6,365 bases of DNA from positions 1-6,365 of the forward strand of contig CAJUJA010000069.1 in the NCBI GenBank assembly GCA_910586635.1. Reading direction: 5' to 3'. Positions 6,301-6,365 of this stretch are shown piece by piece (position 1 is the first letter of the stretch; each line of letters begins with the position of its first letter). Source of the stretch: an uncultured Bacilli bacterium. Its GTDB lineage: Bacteria > Bacillota_I > Bacilli_A > RF39 > UBA660. The notes beneath the pieces were generated by a model, which was not told the origin of the DNA, made no database searches, and saw nothing but the letters and a program-made list of their open reading frames with translations. The position numbers were made by a program, and so were the translations under genes.

Positions 6301-6365
6301 AGGCGGATTAGACATAAGAGGAAATATGACAACTATAGGGGATCCAGAGGATCCAACCAAAGTAC
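152..6365 (+). CDS. Giant modular surface protein, probable adhesin (3' end missing)
   Basis: An uninterrupted frame of 2,071 codons starts at ATG 152 and runs off the right edge with no stop, so the protein is longer than seen. The domain order is: basic cytoplasmic tail and one membrane helix (residues 1-62), TasA/camelysin-like domain (about 66-206), three Ig-like domains (214-480, the middle one DUF5011-like), BIG2 (484-552), five InlB-B-like repeats (555-957), three MBG-like domains (958-1214), and a long beta-helix in three modules (1223 to the end). These folds are all found in extracellular adhesins and stalk proteins; no enzyme motif is visible. It should sit in the membrane by its N-terminus and extend outward, binding host or partner-cell surfaces, though the ligand is unknown. 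No LPXTG or other C-terminal anchor is seen, but the C-terminus is absent. Trp is always TGG, which fits code 11. The coding evidence is very strong; the adhesin role is inferred from architecture. Confidence 0.95.
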   Translation, partial: MSNKNKKRFHKGRIGDHFRIVEISNDNLKRKNRKEYKKIAILVMFLLISVIGTSYGLFKVLLDNTSEHEVVAGTFKVEFEEGNEIHLTNLAPMSDSEGMSTEGYHFTIKNTGTIDAKYHVSLEETPASSNTLDRKYINYSIKLSDGSWTSPRPLSDGLLLNSGSLSAESGKDEVDYELKMWLREDADNSVQGKTYSARIVVSAVQSNSTVDALVAPVINIPNTSIHISLNDSFTDPVPYEIKDSLGQTIDISNVTKIYEYYDGVNTISVDGVDTSKSGIYYIYYRVSDKDGNVGCTVVSVSVNPSSDDHIPTITLVGEANVELKKGEDYQELGASAEDVEDGVLTDKIIYVGTVNSLIEDIYTIKYIVIDSKGNTNSIARVVHVISKGSIEITTEEITRKDNKYHIPVHIVTKEGDIGGYYLSNHNKRPTTSNYTKLEKATNQYDKEFIVPSSGSYYLWVYDTNHNVTSKKIEVEKIGGISSSDDEINLKVGQSRKLNISNYTGTLSYESSNPDIAMVDNNGVIQGTSVGTTTITVTDTATSSMIHITVNVYKEVTATFSSNGSKLDSTTKSCEIWGDDTGCEISSPSIEREGYKILGFSQNADDTSGSWDANTRKIISEDVTYYAITSKDIHIMVYYNNDGNVDSITENKTIYNQNKGTYQAPDEVVNSTGLRGLSYQGIAVNPNSTETEEIYTNIISNQVYYAIYGGNIATKFYYYNNGQKTIFFTNLVYSVITDEEDKMYHISQEEISVPEEVLLSEGEDHRSYYGVSNRPSDYRHIESSITTENETYYAVYKGKWEISYANDEEAVKSIGSTSDQCDNYQITDGDSYTVEGHNCTKTLPEIISKDHYSDGKWYDQNTVVGNPGDEYTIHGNKELLAKAKEKRYVVKYDCTSTGGSCNIQDKTLQYGELVDLDEVAEKSGYDFLGWHTNKDSSSGFTSPPVVTGNMTLYAIFRKSKAISLNAKISEYTGKAIEANEAELSGVEDSAQISYQYYSDTNCNNELSSVPVDAGNYSVRAIVEEDGESNILKSSCVAHTITPKRVTITWNDLSEFSYNGERQAPEYNYRIEEEIENEMLEFSQSKEIDVGSYVSEISIISVIGGRGRIENYTLDNNRKSYDIIRALGYINLSANGRAIEQGQDSDLFTIVDFHGGVLSVEEITSIGVDVTLENDEVHITGLGGLAVGTAITMRVTCAETKNYSLKTEDYTITIRRPEVNPNDAVARIEEEYYASLEDALFYAKEQDDTIVMLKDTSESVVNEKNVTIDLNGKKVIGVSDNTIINNGTLNIINTGAIENTTNTAIINNGTLILGEDDLEVSKDYPYIVGEQKGIVQHGVMNFYDGLIKARIGVVGNVNHKPEGYVVFVDQDNDKTYQKVYLVEESLIQSKAVAKIAPEGTIETYYFNLQDGIDSVTASGFNDTLYAIRDFEVTYELSVEENATITFDITGYTVETGYFITNNGILNLIDSSNEKGRLQASVTITNNNQLSLDGILIEETTNRNVIDNKGILNIENSNINAISGYGVNLISGDLDIDSNSIISSNSNYALYIISTDKVVINGGHYSSGNTYAIYVSNNSILEINDIHITGYSGIENYGQTTIETANIEVSNYVLFNRNNNSILTINDGRYVGSNFALEKGAATIRDGEYIGGLDIRGNMTTIGDPEDPTKVPIIRKSTSSAVGIASNGIVNIYNGELSGNEGITVSTSHGPTINIYNGTITGMRGVGIHHRNGKLNIYGGKVVGTSYGIQVDRNANLNIGNNEDEVQITTPEIIGEQYGLYISGNVSFYDGILKGKTAGYYGTVSNLPGAYGIENGTEEIEGDTYQTSYLGEIQNFLRVGEKEYNTFEKALDSIDTEGTIEVIASVSISEEILIPSTKSVTMDLAGNQIINTKMLSNEGKLRIIDSSEDSSGSYTNTSKVSSEYGIKSTNEIVFESGTINSSGNARNIYISGKGKITGGIYSAAQNNNIYIATDTMEITGGTYNINAGGYDAIVIGEGKTVNISGIEVNGSGRGIYCSQNSNLLIENSRINTGSTAIYNMNGRSMTIRDGEYIGGLDIRGNMTTIGDPEDPTKV
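347..769 (+). other. TasA/camelysin-like domain
   Basis: Residues about 66-206 follow the membrane segment and contain V-V-A-G-T-F-K-V, the counterpart of the A-G-T-L-x-L strand that opens mature TasA and CalY proteins. Further on, YHFTIKNTGTIDAKYHVSLE matches the F-x-I-x-N-x-G-x-x-x-A-x-Y pattern of that beta-sandwich family. The end is E-L-K-M-W-L followed by Y-S-A-R-I-V-V-S-A-V, a plausible final strand pair. In Bacillus this fold forms biofilm fibres. Here it is fused to a long stalk, so it probably works as a membrane-proximal spacer. The assignment comes from motif resemblance, not a profile search. Confidence 0.6.
791..1066 (+). other. Ig-like domain 1 (divergent DUF5011/HYR-like)
   Basis: Residues about 214-305 begin after a short linker (STVDALVAP) and end with SGIYYIYYRVSDKDGNVG and a V-x-V-x-V strand. 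The pattern G-x-Y-x-I-x-Y-x-V-x-D-x-x-G-N is the hallmark C-terminal half of DUF5011/HYR Ig-like domains. The first half is less typical than that of the next domain. It is probably a structural stalk unit. A lone Cys is at residue 295. Confidence 0.55.
1070..1311 (+). other. Ig-like domain 2 (DUF5011 type)
   Basis: Residues about 307-386 match the DUF5011 pattern well: P-T-I-T-L-V-G near the start, then KKGEDYQELGASAEDVEDG (the G-x-x-Y-x-x-x-G-A-x-A-x-D-x-x-D-G signature), then I-Y-T-I-K-Y-I-V-I-D-S-K-G-N and a closing R-V-V-H-V-I strand. The length, about 80 residues, is normal for the family. These domains occur in tandem in cell-wall and adhesin proteins, where they act as rigid spacers. 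Confidence 0.85.
1312..1590 (+). other. Ig-like domain 3, unclassified beta domain
   Basis: Residues about 388-480 show alternating polar and hydrophobic strands (E-I-T-T-E-E-I, Y-H-I-P-V-H-I-V) and a late block SSGSYYLWVYDTNHNVTSKK that resembles the last two strands of an Ig-like domain (G-x-Y-x-L-x-V-x-D-x-x-x-N). I cannot place it in a named family. Its position between DUF5011 and BIG2 units suggests another stalk element. Confidence 0.45.
1601..1807 (+). other. BIG2 (bacterial Ig-like group 2) domain
   Basis: Residues about 484-552 follow the BIG2 pattern closely: L-K-V-G-Q-S-R-K-L, then LSYESSNPDIAMVDNNGVIQ (the W/Y-x-S-S-N-x-x-I-A-x-V-x-x-x-G-x-I signature), then GTSVGTTTITVT (G-x-x-x-G-x-x-x-I-x-V) and a closing I-T-V-N-V strand. 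The length is close to the family norm. BIG2 domains occur in intimin-type adhesins and many Gram-positive surface proteins. Confidence 0.9.
1814..3022 (+). repeat. Five InlB-B-like (Listeria-Bacteroides) protein repeats
   Basis: Residues 555-957 fall into five divergent units of about 70-90 residues: 1814-2038, 2042-2278, 2279-2542, 2543-2809 and 2810-3022. Units 1 and 5 are the clearest, with a GY-x-(I/F)-L-G-(F/W) core (EREGYKILGFSQ and KSGYDFLGWHTN) and an ending in T-Y-Y-A-I or T-L-Y-A-I-F. Units 2 and 3 keep V-Y-Y-A-I-Y and T-Y-Y-A-V-Y ends and a Y-x-G-(I/V) core. Unit 4 is the most diverged. Units 1, 4 and 5 each hold one pair of Cys (573/582, 820/838, 893/900). These beta-grasp-like repeats act as extended spacers and sometimes as ligand-binding surfaces. 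The DNA is not similar between units, so the duplications are old. Confidence 0.75.
3023..3793 (+). repeat. Three MBG-like domains
   Basis: Residues 958-1214 split at about 3281 and 3521 into three units. Unit 1 has the typical start K-I-S-E-Y-T-G-K-A-I, then S-Y-Q-Y-Y-S-D and PVDAGNYSVRAIV (the V-x-A-G-x-Y-x-V-x-A signature), and ends in H-T-I-T-P-K-R. Unit 2 starts V-T-I-T-W, has F-S-Y-N-G-E-R-Q-A-P and I-D-V-G-S-Y, and ends near N-Y-T-L. Unit 3 ends N-Y-S-L-K-T-E-D-Y-T-I-T-I. The pattern matches MBG-type (YGX) domains, which often follow InlB repeats and precede beta-helices in surface proteins. Cys 1001 and 1034 in unit 1 could pair. The third unit is the least certain. Confidence 0.7.
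3818..4318 (+). other. Beta-helix module 1
   Basis: Residues about 1223-1389 open with a header (A-R-I-E-E-E-Y-Y-A-S-L-E-D-A-L) and a helix-like stretch, then the cap KNVTIDLNGKKVIG and rungs I-I-N-N-G-T-L-N-I-I and I-I-N-N-G-T-L-I-L. The tail at 4082-4180 has L-G-E-D-D, P-Y-I-V-G-E-Q-K-G-I and F-Y-D-G (4169-4180), followed by a segment ending Y-Q-K-V-Y-L-V-E. The header, the V-T-I-D-L-N-G cap and the N-G-x-L-x-I rungs are typical of pectate-lyase-like right-handed helices in adhesins. It is shorter than module 2. No catalytic residues are evident. Confidence 0.75.
5069..5156 (+). repeat. 88-bp in-frame repeat, copy 1
   Basis: This 88-base block recurs at 6278-6365, exactly 1,209 bases (403 codons) downstream and in the same frame. 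The two copies differ at two positions only, GGG/GGA (Gly) and TTG/TTA (Leu), so the 29 encoded residues are identical. They begin T-I-R-D-G-E-Y-I-G-G and end D-P-E-D-P-T-K-V. The left border is sharp: bases before 5069 do not match. Such near-identity inside otherwise diverged modules points to recent duplication or gene conversion. Confidence 0.97.
5213..5416 (+). repeat. Regular 22-23-residue beta-helix coils
   Basis: N-I-Y or N-I-G rungs begin at 5213, 5282, 5348 and 5414, spaced 69, 66 and 66 bases (23, 22 and 22 codons). The coils read N-I-Y-N-G-E-L, N-I-Y-N-G-T-I, N-I-Y-G-G-K-V and N-I-G-N-N. One turn of a right-handed parallel beta-helix commonly takes about 22 residues, so this spacing directly supports the fold and marks where each turn starts. 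Confidence 0.8.
5648..6365 (+). other. Beta-helix module 3 (cut by the window edge)
   Basis: Residues from about 1833 onward again show the module plan: header VGEKEYNTFEKALDSI, cap KSVTMDLAGNQI (the M-D-L start is at 5786), rung N-E-G-K-L-R-I-I-D-S-S, then coils N-I-Y-I-S-G-K-G-K-I-T-G-G-I-Y, M-E-I-T-G-G-T-Y and V-N-I-S-G-I. It reaches copy 2 of the 88-bp repeat and is cut there. By analogy with module 2, a further stretch with an F-Y-D-G tail should follow beyond the window. Module 2 and 3 caps are 1,305 bases apart but the repeat copies are 1,209 apart, so module 3 is 32 codons shorter before the repeat and is not a simple copy. Confidence 0.75.
6278..6365 (+). repeat. 88-bp in-frame repeat, copy 2 (runs to the window edge)
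   Basis: This matches 5069-5156 at 86 of 88 positions. Bases 6311-6365 (55 bases) are identical to 5102-5156. The sequence ends inside or exactly at the end of the repeat, so its right border in this copy is unknown. The encoded residues are identical to copy 1. Confidence 0.97.

Noticed and set aside
152..6365. Use of genetic code 4 (TGA as Trp) in a mollicute-like organism
   Set aside because: No TGA occurs in this frame over 2,071 codons and all Trp codons are TGG, so the standard bacterial code explains the gene.
1..6365. A new multi-gene system such as a defence island or biosynthetic cluster
   Set aside because: Only one gene is present and all of its recognisable domains are structural surface-protein folds. 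No enzyme, nuclease, regulator or RNA gene can be seen.

Overview
The window holds one very large protein gene on the + strand and its short leader. The reading frame opens at ATG 152 and stays open through 2,071 complete codons to the last base (6365), where it is cut off without a stop. The product is a modular, repeat-rich, membrane-anchored cell-surface protein, most likely an adhesin. I found no second protein gene, RNA gene, mobile element or CRISPR array.

Organism: the DNA is strongly AT-rich, with A/T-ending codons throughout. All nine or so Trp codons I read are TGG, and no TGA occurs in frame, so the standard bacterial code fits. A lysine-rich start with one membrane helix, a TasA/camelysin-like segment, DUF5011-like and BIG2 Ig domains, InlB-type repeats, MBG-like repeats and a long right-handed beta-helix form a combination typical of surface proteins of uncultured AT-rich gut Bacillota (Erysipelotrichia or RF39-like Bacilli). 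This placement is inference from family knowledge. No marker gene is present to confirm it.

Layout: 1-151 is an AT-rich leader with an 11-T tract, an imperfect direct repeat holding two possible -10 boxes, and a weak Shine-Dalgarno. 152-337 encodes a basic cytoplasmic tail and the membrane helix. 347-769 is the TasA-like domain. 791-1590 holds three Ig-like domains, the second a clear DUF5011. 1601-1807 is a BIG2 domain. 1814-3022 holds five InlB-B-like repeats. 3023-3793 holds three MBG-like domains. 3818-6365 is a beta-helix region of three related modules, the third incomplete. The order suggests a stalk of Ig and InlB-like domains that displays a beta-helical head or shaft away from the cell.

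The most notable signal is an 88-bp in-frame repeat (5069-5156 and 6278-6365) whose only two differences are synonymous. Its last 55 bases are identical, and the sequence stops exactly at the end of that 55-base match. This suggests the right edge is an assembly break inside a repeat, not a biological boundary. Codon choice also shifts strongly along the gene (ATT-rich at the start, ATA-rich in the beta-helix), which hints at different histories for the two ends.
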